Source: Streptomyces sp. A1277
GTDB lineage: Bacteria > Actinomycetota > Actinomycetes > Streptomycetales > Streptomycetaceae
Direction of reading: 5' to 3'
Length of the DNA stretch: 64,000 nucleotides
Assembly (NCBI RefSeq): GCF_004795015.1
Contig: NZ_SSBI01000020.1
Span: 55,933 to 119,932 of the forward strand
The position numbers and the translations under genes are program-made. Each line of letters starts with the position of its first letter. Within the stretch, counting starts at the first letter, position 1. The notes below the pieces were generated by a model. The model searched no databases, was not told the origin of the DNA, and worked only from the letters and a program-made list of their open reading frames with translations. Shown here one piece after another: positions 24,397 through 31,549 of the stretch.

Positions 24397-25155
24397 ATGG
24401 CCTGGTACCCAGGTGCCAAGAAGATGGAGCTCCAGCCGGAGAGCGACAGCCAACCGGCGATCAAGCCGACGCAGTTCATCCTGCACAGCATCGTCGCGCC
24501 GTGGACGGTACAGCGGACCTACGAGTACTGGCGCGACAGCACGAACCTGGAGTCCCACTTCGGGCTGGCCTACGACGGCACCCTCGGCCAGTACATCGGT
24601 ACCGAGACCCGCGCCGACGCAACCGGGGCGGCGAACCGGCGGACGGACGGGTCGGGCGCCGTCTCGCTGGAGTCCGCGTCCAACTTGCAGGCTTCGGACC
24701 CGTGGACGGCCCAGCAGGTCGAGTCGATCATCCGGCTGGGTGTGTGGCTGCACGAGCAGCACGGCATCCCGCTCCGGATCTGCCGGACGGCCAGCGACCC
24801 GGGGTTCGGCTACCACCGCCTGCACGCCGCGTGGAACCCGGACGCGCACAGCTGCCCGGGGCCTGCGCGGGTGCGTCAGTTCCACGACGTGATCTTTCCC
24901 GGCATCGTCGCCCGCGCGACTGGTGCCACTACCAACCAGGAGGACGACATGCCCACCCCCAAGGACCTCTGGTCGTACAAGAACACGGAGCAGGGCGAGA
25001 AGAGCGACGCCTACGCCTACCTGCGCAACACGAAGGCGAAGGTGGATGCCGTCGAGGACACCGTGACCGACACGGCGAAGGACGTGGCCGCGCTGCGCGC
25101 CGACGTCGCGGCCCTTACCCAGGCGGTCACCGCCCTGACGAAGAAGGTGGGCTGA
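24397..25155 (+). CDS. Endolysin, N-acetylmuramoyl-L-alanine amidase type
   Basis: 252 aa from ATG 24397 with a GGAGAAG site. The first 175 residues look like an amidase_2 (PGRP-like) domain: FILHSIV (zinc His), HFGLAYDGTLGQYI, and YHRLHAAWNPDAHSCPGPA, where His and the HSCPG end are typical zinc and catalytic-site features. A linker with an internal start (see 24949) leads to a C-terminal part with DLWSYKNTEQGEKSDAYAYLRNTKAKVD and a heptad coiled coil. It cleaves the peptide stem from the glycan at lysis. A holin gene follows. Confidence 0.9.
   Translation: MAWYPGAKKMELQPESDSQPAIKPTQFILHSIVAPWTVQRTYEYWRDSTNLESHFGLAYDGTLGQYIGTETRADATGAANRRTDGSGAVSLESASNLQASDPWTAQQVESIIRLGVWLHEQHGIPLRICRTASDPGFGYHRLHAAWNPDAHSCPGPARVRQFHDVIFPGIVARATGATTNQEDDMPTPKDLWSYKNTEQGEKSDAYAYLRNTKAKVDAVEDTVTDTAKDVAALRADVAALTQAVTALTKKVG
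24949..25155 (+). CDS. Probable separate C-terminal endolysin subunit from internal start
   Basis: Inside the endolysin gene, AGGAGG (24938-24943) lies five bases before an in-frame ATG at 24949. Translation there would give a 68-aa protein (MPTPKDLWSYKNTEQG to the stop) holding the conserved region and a coiled coil. Several endolysins of Gram-positive phages make such a short product that joins the full-length enzyme as an oligomerising wall-binding subunit. Here it is a prediction from the ribosome-binding site. Confidence 0.6.
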   Translation: MPTPKDLWSYKNTEQGEKSDAYAYLRNTKAKVDAVEDTVTDTAKDVAALRADVAALTQAVTALTKKVG

Positions 25156-25158
25156 CCC

Positions 25159-25392
25159 ATGAACAAGCAGCTGCTGCTCGACCTCGGCGAGCGCGCGGCC
25201 TGGACTGGCACACAGGCCGCCCTCGGTCTGGCTGTCACCGAGCTGGCCGACGTACCGGTGTGGTGGGCGGCCCCGGTCGCCCTGGTCCTGTCCTCGGCGA
25301 AGAGCTGGGTCGCCGGGCGTCTGGGGCGGAAGGGCACTGCGTCGACGCTGCCTGCCACCGCGGACCCGGCGTCGCGCCCGACGGGTGCCTGA
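25159..25392 (+). CDS. Holin-like protein (77 aa)
   Basis: ATG at 25159, three bases after the endolysin stop. One or two membrane segments (about 13-29 and 33-51) surround PVWWAAPVALVLSSAKSWVA, a pattern common in actinophage holins of r1t-like type, followed by a basic and Pro/Thr-rich cytoplasmic tail. It should form the membrane lesion that releases the endolysin. Confidence 0.75.
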   Translation: MNKQLLLDLGERAAWTGTQAALGLAVTELADVPVWWAAPVALVLSSAKSWVAGRLGRKGTASTLPATADPASRPTGA

Positions 25393-25422
25393 CCTTCCCA
25401 CCGCGCACCACCGGGAGTACGT

Positions 25423-25689
25423 ATGGACGCTGCGATCGCTGGAGCGCTGGCCGCTGTGCTGGCCTCGCTCGTCACCGCGGCAGCGGCGGCCTACGGCTCC
25501 CGGGGCGCGACCCGGGTGGCCCAGGAGGGCGGAGTCATCACCGGATACGACAAGCTCACGGAGCGGCTGGCGAAGGAGCGGGACAAGGCCGAGACGGACC
25601 AGTCGACGGCTGAAGCGAAGGTCGCCGCTCTGGAGCTGGAGGTCGCGCGGTTGCGGCTGCTCGTGACGCAGCTGGGAGGTACGCCATGA
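25423..25689 (+). CDS. Membrane-anchored coiled-coil protein of the lysis cassette (88 aa)
   Basis: GTA TGG precedes ATG at 25423, with a GGGAG site about 10 bases upstream. A short Ala-rich N-terminal membrane helix (about 3-24) is followed by a long heptad helix (about 40-85, [34 protein letters not shown]). This layout fits a second holin or an antiholin/spanin-like partner. Its stop overlaps the collagen-like gene as ATGA. Confidence 0.65.
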   Translation: MDAAIAGALAAVLASLVTAAAAAYGSRGATRVAQEGGVITGYDKLTERLAKERDKAETDQSTAEAKVAALELEVARLRLLVTQLGGTP

Positions 25690-26357
25690 CGCGCACCGAA
25701 CGCCTGCTGTACCGGCGGCGCCGTGGGCTCTGGCTGACCGCCGTACTCCTCGGCCTGGGCGGCGGCCTGGCCCTCGCCTTCCTGCTCATCGGCCGGGCGG
25801 AGTCCCGCGCGGACCAGCTGGCGACCGAGGCTGATCGGCGGGGCACCGCGGTCAGCACCCTGGCCACCGACGTGCGGACACTGCGCGCCCAGGTCCAGGC
25901 CCGCGGCGGGACGCCGGCCGCGCCGGACCCCGGCGACGCGGTCGAGGATCTGCCTGCCCGCGCCGAGGTGCCGGTGCCGATCCCGGGTCCGCCGGGCCCG
26001 CGCGGAGAGAGGGGTGACCGCGGCCCGACCGGGGCGGATGCGACACCGGTACCGGGCCCGTCGGGTGCAGACGGGCAGGCGGGCGCCGACGGTGTGGCCG
26101 GGCCGCCTGGTCCTGCCGGACCGGCTGGCCCTGCTGGCGAGCCGGGGCCCGCGGGTCCGGCTGGTCCTGCGGGGAAGGACGGGGCGGCAGGGAAGGACGG
26201 GCGGGACGGGCAGACCTGCCCCAGCGGCTACAGCCTCCAGCCCCCGCCCGACGACCCGGACGCGCTGGTGTGCCGGCGTGACTCTGCACCAGATGCCCCG
26301 AGCCCGACGACGTCCCCGACAATGGCCGCGCTCGCTCCCGACCGGCGCCGCACCTAA
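25686..26357 (+). CDS. Membrane protein with collagen-like Gly-X-Y repeats
   Basis: 223 aa. A basic start ([14 protein letters not shown]) is followed by one membrane helix (about 16-37), a short coiled coil (about 40-70), a Pro-rich linker, and about 25 Gly-X-Y triplets (about 98-178, e.g. [16 protein letters not shown] and [17 protein letters not shown]). A short C-terminal head has two cysteines. It closes the lysis cassette, coupled by ATGA overlap. Collagen-like parts are usual in phage fibres; one anchored in a membrane is less so. Role unknown. Confidence 0.75.
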   Translation: MTRTERLLYRRRRGLWLTAVLLGLGGGLALAFLLIGRAESRADQLATEADRRGTAVSTLATDVRTLRAQVQARGGTPAAPDPGDAVEDLPARAEVPVPIPGPPGPRGERGDRGPTGADATPVPGPSGADGQAGADGVAGPPGPAGPAGPAGEPGPAGPAGPAGKDGAAGKDGRDGQTCPSGYSLQPPPDDPDALVCRRDSAPDAPSPTTSPTMAALAPDRRRT

Positions 26358-26359
26358 AT

Positions 26360-26396
26360 GCGCCCCCGTCCCCGGCTTCGGCCGGCGCGGGGGCGC
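26360..26396 (+). terminator. Late operon terminator, with CATG tail
   Basis: 9-bp outer stem (arms 26360-26368 and 26388-26396) with more GC pairing inside, then C, TTCGT and CATG (26403-26406). It stands between the last late gene and the converging GntR gene, so it closes the late operon. Confidence 0.8.
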
Positions 26397-26401
26397 CTTC
26401 G

Positions 26402-26638
26402 TCATGTCCGGGGCGGTGTAACAACGTACGTCCCCTTGTTCGGGAGGGTGACGACGAGCCCCCGCGCGCGAAGTTCTTGGACGGCTCGGCGGGCGGTGCC
26501 GGGCGCGACGCCGTACTGGGCGCCCATCGCCCGCTCGTTCGGTAGGCGGGCGCCTGGCGGTAGTCGCCCCTCGCGGATCTCTTGCTCCACTCGGTCCGCG
26601 ACCTGCACGTATACGTAGCCGATGGGGTCCTGGTCCAT
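26402..26638 (-). CDS. Short GntR-family regulator (DNA-binding domain only)
   Basis: 78 aa. The winged helix is complete: YVQVADRVEQEIREGRLPPGARLPNERAMGAQYGVAPGTARRAVQELRARGLVVTLPNKGTYV has the GxLPPGxxLPxER and TxRRAVxxLxxxG pattern of GntR proteins. No effector domain follows, so it is the size of KorSA-like or phage-type short regulators. Longer upstream frame is open but has no sign of coding. It converges on the late operon and diverges from the 26792 gene, so it may control lysogeny or the short rightward operon. Confidence 0.85.
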   Translation of the reverse strand: MDQDPIGYVYVQVADRVEQEIREGRLPPGARLPNERAMGAQYGVAPGTARRAVQELRARGLVVTLPNKGTYVVTPPRT

Positions 26639-26791
26639 GCCCGGAACGTATGGCCGAACGGGGTGGCGGGCATCCGCAGGTGGCCGTATGGGGTGCCATG
26701 GGGCGGCCTGTAGCGGTACGGTCTGGTCAGGTAAAACCCCCGCAGCCGGTGGCACGGCTCGGGGGTGTGGACGACGCATGGAGGCGACGCC

Positions 26792-26980
26792 ATGGCAGAG
26801 CGTACCGGGCCTGTACAGGCCCAGCACAGAGTGACCGAGGCCGTCGTGCAGGCAGCGTACGGCCGGTTCATCCGGCACACGCAGCTGTGCACGGAGTGCC
26901 GCACCCAGGGCGTGGACTGCGAGGACGCGGCCGAGCTGCGGCAAGCGTGGCGGGCGGCCCGGCTGGGGGTGGCGGCGTGA
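26792..26980 (+). CDS. Hypothetical small phage protein (62 aa)
   Basis: ATG at 26792 with GGAGG eight bases upstream. Helical, with CTEC and a further Cys (LCTECRTQGVDC) that may bind zinc. Divergent from the GntR gene and coupled by GTGA overlap to the next gene. Function unknown. Confidence 0.6.
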   Translation: MAERTGPVQAQHRVTEAVVQAAYGRFIRHTQLCTECRTQGVDCEDAAELRQAWRAARLGVAA

Positions 26981-27123
26981 TCTGCGACCGCTGCGACAAG
27001 CCGATGAGCCCCTCGGAGTCGAAGCCCTACGACATCCCGGGCGCGACCGGCCCAGGCATCACGATCCGGGTGCACCGGGAGCTGTGCACTCCACCGCCCC
27101 GGCAGACGTCCCCGGCGCGGTGA
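26977..27123 (+). CDS. Small Cys-containing phage protein (48 aa)
   Basis: GTG at 26977 overlaps the previous stop. The N-terminus has CDRC, and a third Cys lies at about 37 (HRELC). A minimal zinc-ribbon start (MICDRCDKPM) is common in actinophage miniproteins. Function unknown. Confidence 0.55.
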   Translation: MICDRCDKPMSPSESKPYDIPGATGPGITIRVHRELCTPPPRQTSPAR

Positions 27124-27171
27124 TCTCCTGCCCGTCCCCGAGGCCGGCGGCGGCCGGGGGGGCGGACAGGG

Positions 27172-27420
27172 CTACTCCCGCACCAGTTCGGCTGCTGGTA
27201 CGCCGATGGCGTCGGCGATCCGGAGCAGGGTGTCAACGCGGGGGCTCGCTCGGCCGTGCTCGATGTCCTGGTAGGCGGAGCGGTCGAGGCCGGTGCGGGT
27301 GACGATGTCCTGCTGGCTGAGGTTGGCGTGCAGCCGAGCGTCCCGTATCCGGGTGGCGATCCGCCGGCGTCTCTCCAGGAGGGCGGGGTCTGGCGGAGTG
27401 GTGCGCGGCACGGTTCCCAC
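27172..27420 (-). CDS. XRE-family HTH regulator (82 aa)
   Basis: The domain RIATRIRDARLHANLSQQDIVTRTGLDRSAYQDIEHGRASPRVDTLLRIADAIGV is a complete five-helix Cro/CI-type HTH (LSQQDIV, then S.YQ.IE.G..SP...TLL.IA.A), with a short N-terminal tail. No oligomerisation domain is present. It diverges from the 55-aa gene at 27514, and the intergenic region has an inverted repeat that could be its operator. It is the most likely repressor/immunity candidate visible. Confidence 0.85.
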   Translation of the reverse strand: MGTVPRTTPPDPALLERRRRIATRIRDARLHANLSQQDIVTRTGLDRSAYQDIEHGRASPRVDTLLRIADAIGVPAAELVRE

Positions 27421-27430
27421 GCTGACCGGT

Positions 27431-27476
27431 CATGATCGTTTTGCATGCAGGGTAGACCCGGCATTGTTCGATCATG
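27431..27476. promoter_or_regulatory. Inverted repeat operator between divergent genes
   Basis: CATGATCG (27431-27438) and its exact reverse complement CGATCATG (27469-27476) are 30 bases apart (centre to centre about 38). GCATGC lies between them. The segment sits in the 90-base divergent gap between the XRE regulator and the 55-aa gene. Confidence 0.5.
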
Positions 27477-27513
27477 GATGCTGCCCCCACGATCTCGACC
27501 ACGAGGAGCGGCC

Positions 27514-27681
27514 ATGCTCTACCTGATTCGCCAGCCAGCAACCCGCCGCGCGGACACCGCCGCAGACACCGCCGCAGTGACGCGCGAGTGGACCGACCCG
27601 CGCTACGCCGAGCTCGCGACCGCATGGCGGGAGGCGGACCCGCCTCCCGGAGTTGCGGGGTTCCTCGACACGCTGCCGTAG
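27514..27681 (+). CDS. Small phage protein next to attachment site (55 aa)
   Basis: ATG at 27514 with GAGGAG upstream. The product is MLYLIRQPATRRADTAADTA and an acidic/aromatic C-terminal half (REWTDPRYAELATAWREADPP). It is divergent from the XRE gene and followed by a good terminator. The direct repeat (ACCGCCGCAGACACCGCCGCAG) in its gene makes the Ala/Asp/Thr run. Function unknown. Confidence 0.6.
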   Translation: MLYLIRQPATRRADTAADTAAVTREWTDPRYAELATAWREADPPPGVAGFLDTLP

Positions 27682-27687
27682 CCACCA

Positions 27688-27720
27688 AAAGCCTCGACCG
27701 CCAAACGGAGGTCGGGGCTT
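27688..27720 (+). terminator. Terminator of last prophage gene, with CATG tail
   Basis: 9-bp stem with one G-T pair (arms 27691-27699 and 27710-27718) preceded by AAAA, then TTCTT and CATG (27724-27727). Confidence 0.75.
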
Positions 27721-27742
27721 CTTCATGCTTCCGGTGACCCGT

Positions 27743-27764
27743 CGGGCCAGCAGCGGGCCAGCAG
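27743..27764. repeat. Two 11-bp direct repeats near the phage-tRNA boundary
   Basis: CGGGCCAGCAG occurs twice in direct tandem (27743-27753 and 27754-27764), about 70 bases from the tRNA 3' end. Short direct repeats beside an attachment core are where integrase arm-type sites lie. Function inferred only. Confidence 0.35.
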
Positions 27765-27793
27765 CGCTCACGCATGAGGCCCCGAACGGAGAA

Positions 27794-27828
27794 CCGCCCC
27801 AGGTCAAACATGCTCTGACCTGGGGCGG
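27794..27828 (-). terminator. Terminator downstream of tRNA-Lys
   Basis: Perfect 13-bp stem (arms 27794-27806 and 27816-27828), nine-base loop, six bases beyond the tRNA 3' end when read on the minus strand. It may be phage-supplied if the tRNA was rebuilt by integration. Confidence 0.7.
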
Positions 27829-27833
27829 AGATG

Positions 27834-27907
27834 TAGGCCGTGTGGGACTCGAACCCACAACCAACGGATTAAAAGTCCGCTGCTCTGACCAATTGAGCTA
27901 ACGGCCC
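27834..27907 (-). tRNA. tRNA-Lys(TTT)
   Basis: The minus strand folds into a standard 74-nt cloverleaf: acceptor GGGCCGT / ACGGCCT, anticodon loop CTTTTAA giving TTT, and T arm with GGTTCGAGTCC. CCA is not encoded. Its 3' end faces the prophage, and phage genes end about 150 bases away, so the 3' half is the likely attachment core. Confidence 0.95.
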
Positions 27908-27939
27908 CCGGCGAATCACCCCCGAGCATAGCCCGCCCC

Positions 27940-27974
27940 GGCCGCGCAGCCGATCGGGTATCGGCTGCGCGGCC
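27940..27974. terminator. Strong bidirectional hairpin between tRNA-Lys and FG-GAP gene
   Basis: Perfect 15-bp stem (arms 27940-27954 and 27960-27974) with a five-base loop, about 80 bases past the stop of the minus-strand FG-GAP gene. It would end that transcript. Confidence 0.75.
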
Positions 27975-28052
27975 CCGTCATCGGGGTGGGGACGGGCTCA
28001 GGGGCTCAGAAGCTGCGGGGGTCCGGCCGGCCGGTGTGGGCCGGACGACGCG

Positions 28053-31000
28053 TCAGAAGAGGTACTGGTACATCTGCCAGCCGCCGCCGACCTTCGTCCG
28101 CGCGGCCAGGGCGCCCTTGCCGTCGCTGCGGTAGCTCCACAGCACCCCGGACGCGTCACGCGCGAGCAGGTCCGCCCTGCCGTCGCCGTTCAGATCGCCG
28201 GAGCCGACCATCGTGTCGTACATGGACCAGCCGTAGCCGACCTTCACGCGGGTACCGAGCGTGCCCTTGCCGGTGGACGGGTAGCGCCAGACCACGTCCG
28301 AGCGGTCCCGGGTCAGCAGGTCGCCGTTGCCGTCGCCGTCAAGGTCTCCCATGCCTGCCAGGAGGTATCCCTGCCAGCTGTAACCGATCTTCACCCGGGG
28401 CTCGAAGAGGCCGTTGCCCTTGCCGCGGTAGAAGTACAGGTCGCCCGCGGGCGTCCGGCCGAGCAGGTCCGCGCGGCCGTCGCCCGTCATGTCACCGGGC
28501 GAGGTCAGGGCGTCGAACATGTTCCAGCCGGTGCCGATCTTCGTGTACGGCGTGGAGGGCTTGAGGGCGGCGCCGCAGGCCGGCTTGTACGCGCGCAGCT
28601 CGCCGGCCTTCGTACGGACCAGCACGTCGTTGCACCGGTCGCCGTTGACGTCCTCGAAGGGCACGGCGGCGGTCACGGTGTCGTCGCCCGTCCAGCCGGT
28701 GGCCGACACCTTGTCCTCGACCCGCCCGGTCCCGGTCCCCGTACCGGCCCGCCAGTCGGCCTGGCCGGCCGAGGTGAAGGCGAGGAGGTCACCGAACCCG
28801 TCGTTCCCTACGAAGTCCCGCGCCACGGCCGCCCCGCCGGTCACCCTGACGGTCCCGGAGGTGGTCAGGGCGGCGCCCACGCCGTCGGCGGGCTCGGCGG
28901 TGAGCGTCCAGGTGTAGGCGCCGTTGGGGGCGTACGCGCCGGCGGCGGTCCTGCCGTCCCACGAGGCCGTCACCAGGCCGCGCGCCTCGCCGCCGGAGAG
29001 CGTGCGCACCGTGGCTCCCGACGCCGTGTTCTTCAGCGTCAACTGCCAGGAGGCGGCGGGCTTGGACAGCCACCACGAGCCCTGCACCTGCGGGGCGGAC
29101 GCCCGCAGGTCGAGCGAGCCGCCCGGTGCCTCGGCGTCGATCACGGTCAGGGTGGAGGCCGGGATGCCCGTGGGGACGATGCGCACCCGCCGGTCGTCCC
29201 CGGTGTACGCGACGTGGCCGCCGAAGCGGTCCACGGTCCAGCCGGAACGGCGCACGGTGCTCCGGCCGAGGTCCGCCGCGTCCACCAGGGTCCGCTGGGG
29301 CAGGCCGGCGTACGTCCCGCCCGCCGGCAGGCCGTTGTGCAGGTCGAAGAGGGTGAGTCCGGCGCCCTCCTCGTGGGTGACGAAGTAGCCGTCGGCGAGC
29401 AGGGTGTCGGCGTCCGGCGCGGTCACGAACCGCCCCGTCTGCCGGTCGTAGACGCCCGCACCCGAGGGCCCGCTGTAGCCCCGGCACGCCCAGTGGACCC
29501 AGCGGCCCACGGCCTGCAGTTCGGTGGGGACGCACTTGTTCGGGGTGGTGAAGGAGGTACCGGCCACGCCTGTCGTCAGGGACTTGGAGGTCACGGTGGG
29601 CGAGTCGGGAAGGTTGCTCCACAGCGTGTCGCCCCACAGGGCCGCAGCCGCCTGCGACCCGCTCTCCAGCACCTTGCCGGAGTCGTTGGACTCCTGGAAC
29701 TCGACGACCTTCTTGAAGTCGCCCGACGCCTCGTTCACCACCGCGAACCGGCCCGACAGGTCGACGAGCTGAGGTGACGTCAGGCCCGTGGTGAGCCGTG
29801 GGCCCCAGTCCTCCGCCCCGTTGCGGAAGAGCATCGTCTGACCGCGTTCGGTGCCTTCCTTGCGGCCGTGGAACCCGTCGCCGCTCGCGAACATGGTCAC
29901 GCAGTACGGCCCGTCGCCGCCCCAGCCGCAGTCCGCGTCCTGCCCGCTGGCGAGGCCGTCCACGGTCGTGCGGATCTCGTCGGGGCGGCCGGACGTCTTG
30001 AGCCACGTGCTCCGGTACGCGCCGATGTACGTGAACGGCTGGAACAGGCGCGAGTCGTCCGCCGTGGTGAGGATGCCGCTGCCCAGGGCGATGCCCGCGG
30101 GCTGGGCGGGCATGTCCTCGATGTCCGCGACGCGCGTGCGCTTCACGGTCCCGTCTGCGGCTTCCGTGAACCGGTAGTAGCCCCAGTCGAGGGCGCCCTC
30201 GTAGGTGTGGGTCTCGGCGCCCGCGACCAGGAGGGAGCCGTCCGGCGTCCGGACCATGTCGGTGTGGGCGACGGCCAGCAGTTCTCCGGTGGTCCTGCCG
30301 TCGGCGGAGATGCGGATCAGGTTGTCGCCGCGGTACTCGTTGTTGCCCCCGGTCACGGGCGCGACTCCTACGAGGGTGTTGCCGAGCATCCGGTAGCTCG
30401 TGTCGTACCCGTACCGGCCCAGGTCGAACGTCCGGGGTTCGGCCGACAGATCGTCGCGGTCGAACAGCTGGGCGGCGTAGGAGCCCACCTGCAGCACGGT
30501 GTCCGTGCCCAGAGTGACGTCCGAGGCGTGCTCGTCCAGGGTCTGGAGCTTCCCGCTCGCCAGATCCACGAGCCACCAGCCCTGGGTCATGGTGGTGTCT
30601 TCCCAGAGGATTCCCCGGACGACGATCGAACGGGCGTCACCGTCGGAGACCGACAGGTTCCAGCCTTCGGGAAGACCCCGCAGCTGCTGATCCTCGACTT
30701 CACCGCCCGCCGCCCGCAGCAGGTGAAGACTGCTCACGGCCTTCTCGGCGCCGGTGCGGGTGACGACGGTCGTCCCGTACGTCCCCACGTAGGTCTGGCC
30801 CTGCGGGATCGCGATGCTGGTGGCCGGCCCGCCCCCCGCGCGCTGCTGCAACGTCACGTGCGGGCTCGGGCTCTGCGCGTAGACGGCGACGGTGTCGGAG
30901 CCGTGCCCGAACCCGGTGGGCCAGTCGCCACGGGGGCGGACCTCCTCGGGGTCGTACTCGAGCGGCTTCGCGAGCCGGTCGGGCAGCACGGTGGCCGTCC

Positions 31001-31256
31001 CGCTCTCGTAGTCGATCCAGCGCAGGCTGTCGTCGCCCTCACGTGCCGTCAGGAAGCCCGTCTCGCCGGCGTTCAGCACGCGCGTTTCGCGCGGCACGAA
31101 GCGGGCCCCTGGCTTCACGATCACGGTTTCGGCGGCCGTATCGGCGACGGCCGTGCCCGTGGTCATCGCCGCCGTACCGGTGGTCATCGCCAAGGTGACC
31201 AGAAGGGCGATGCGCCCGGACGCACGCCGGCGTCTCCACCCGCTCGAGTGGGTCAC
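28053..31256 (-). CDS. Large secreted FG-GAP/VCBS repeat protein
   Basis: 1067 aa from GTG 31256, preceded by GGAGGGACC; a longer frame upstream has no signal peptide logic. The signal peptide is VTHSSGWRRRRASGRIALLV and an Ala/Thr stretch ending near residue 35. About 700 residues of beta-rich, propeller-like sequence follow, then a FlgD-like Ig domain (about 790-870, ending in ASWDGRTAAGAYAPNGAYTWTL), then four to five FG-GAP repeats (e.g. GDLNGDGRADLLARDASGVLW, GDLDGDGNGDLLTRD) with Ca-binding Asp-rich loops. Probably extracellular or wall-associated; substrate unknown. Confidence 0.88.
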   Translation of the reverse strand: MTHSSGWRRRRASGRIALLVTLAMTTGTAAMTTGTAVADTAAETVIVKPGARFVPRETRVLNAGETGFLTAREGDDSLRWIDYESGTATVLPDRLAKPLEYDPEEVRPRGDWPTGFGHGSDTVAVYAQSPSPHVTLQQRAGGGPATSIAIPQGQTYVGTYGTTVVTRTGAEKAVSSLHLLRAAGGEVEDQQLRGLPEGWNLSVSDGDARSIVVRGILWEDTTMTQGWWLVDLASGKLQTLDEHASDVTLGTDTVLQVGSYAAQLFDRDDLSAEPRTFDLGRYGYDTSYRMLGNTLVGVAPVTGGNNEYRGDNLIRISADGRTTGELLAVAHTDMVRTPDGSLLVAGAETHTYEGALDWGYYRFTEAADGTVKRTRVADIEDMPAQPAGIALGSGILTTADDSRLFQPFTYIGAYRSTWLKTSGRPDEIRTTVDGLASGQDADCGWGGDGPYCVTMFASGDGFHGRKEGTERGQTMLFRNGAEDWGPRLTTGLTSPQLVDLSGRFAVVNEASGDFKKVVEFQESNDSGKVLESGSQAAAALWGDTLWSNLPDSPTVTSKSLTTGVAGTSFTTPNKCVPTELQAVGRWVHWACRGYSGPSGAGVYDRQTGRFVTAPDADTLLADGYFVTHEEGAGLTLFDLHNGLPAGGTYAGLPQRTLVDAADLGRSTVRRSGWTVDRFGGHVAYTGDDRRVRIVPTGIPASTLTVIDAEAPGGSLDLRASAPQVQGSWWLSKPAASWQLTLKNTASGATVRTLSGGEARGLVTASWDGRTAAGAYAPNGAYTWTLTAEPADGVGAALTTSGTVRVTGGAAVARDFVGNDGFGDLLAFTSAGQADWRAGTGTGTGRVEDKVSATGWTGDDTVTAAVPFEDVNGDRCNDVLVRTKAGELRAYKPACGAALKPSTPYTKIGTGWNMFDALTSPGDMTGDGRADLLGRTPAGDLYFYRGKGNGLFEPRVKIGYSWQGYLLAGMGDLDGDGNGDLLTRDRSDVVWRYPSTGKGTLGTRVKVGYGWSMYDTMVGSGDLNGDGRADLLARDASGVLWSYRSDGKGALAARTKVGGGWQMYQYLF

Positions 31257-31486
31257 TTGAAGGTCCCTCCCCAGGAACAAGGCGCGGGGAGAGGCCGGCG
31301 GAGAACGCCTACGGCCTTCGCGGTGCGGCGGCTGCCGCTCGCACCCACCCCGCGCAGATGCGGCGACTTTAGCAGCAGTCGCGGACACGCCAACGCCCAT
31401 TTCGAACTCGTTCAAAGGGGCAGGACCGTGCAGGTCGGCGAACCCTTTCCCGGCCCATGCGAAAGCGGGTCCCCGGCCCATGCGAA

Positions 31487-31517
31487 AGCGGGCCCGTCCA
31501 TGGAGGACGGGCCCGCT
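31487..31517 (-). terminator. Terminator of the DEAD-box helicase gene
   Basis: Perfect 13-bp stem (arms 31487-31499 and 31505-31517), about 35 bases beyond the minus-strand stop. A partly duplicated segment CGGCCCATGCGAAAGCGGG occurs twice next to it (about 31451 and 31475). Confidence 0.75.
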
Positions 31518-31549
31518 CTCAGCAGACCTTCAGCAGGTCTTCAGCACAC

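Larger units (their letters stand above)
1..27833. mobile_element. Integrated siphovirus-type prophage (left end outside window)
   Basis: A continuous run of phage genes covers packaging, head, connector, tail, tail tip and lysis functions in the standard siphovirus order, all on the plus strand from about 8.4 to 26.4 kb. Small early/accessory genes precede it and a regulatory segment follows. The block stops at the 3' end of a tRNA-Lys gene, after which ordinary Streptomyces chromosomal genes begin, so tRNA 3'-end integration is inferred. No integrase, excisionase of clear type, or replication initiator is visible; they are presumably left of base 1. Structural genes look intact, so the element may be functional. 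Confidence 0.93.

Noticed and set aside
1..27833. Integrative conjugative element (AICE) rather than phage
   Set aside because: A DUF2637 protein and a GntR protein are also found in AICEs, but a full set of head, tail and lysis genes makes a phage the clear answer.
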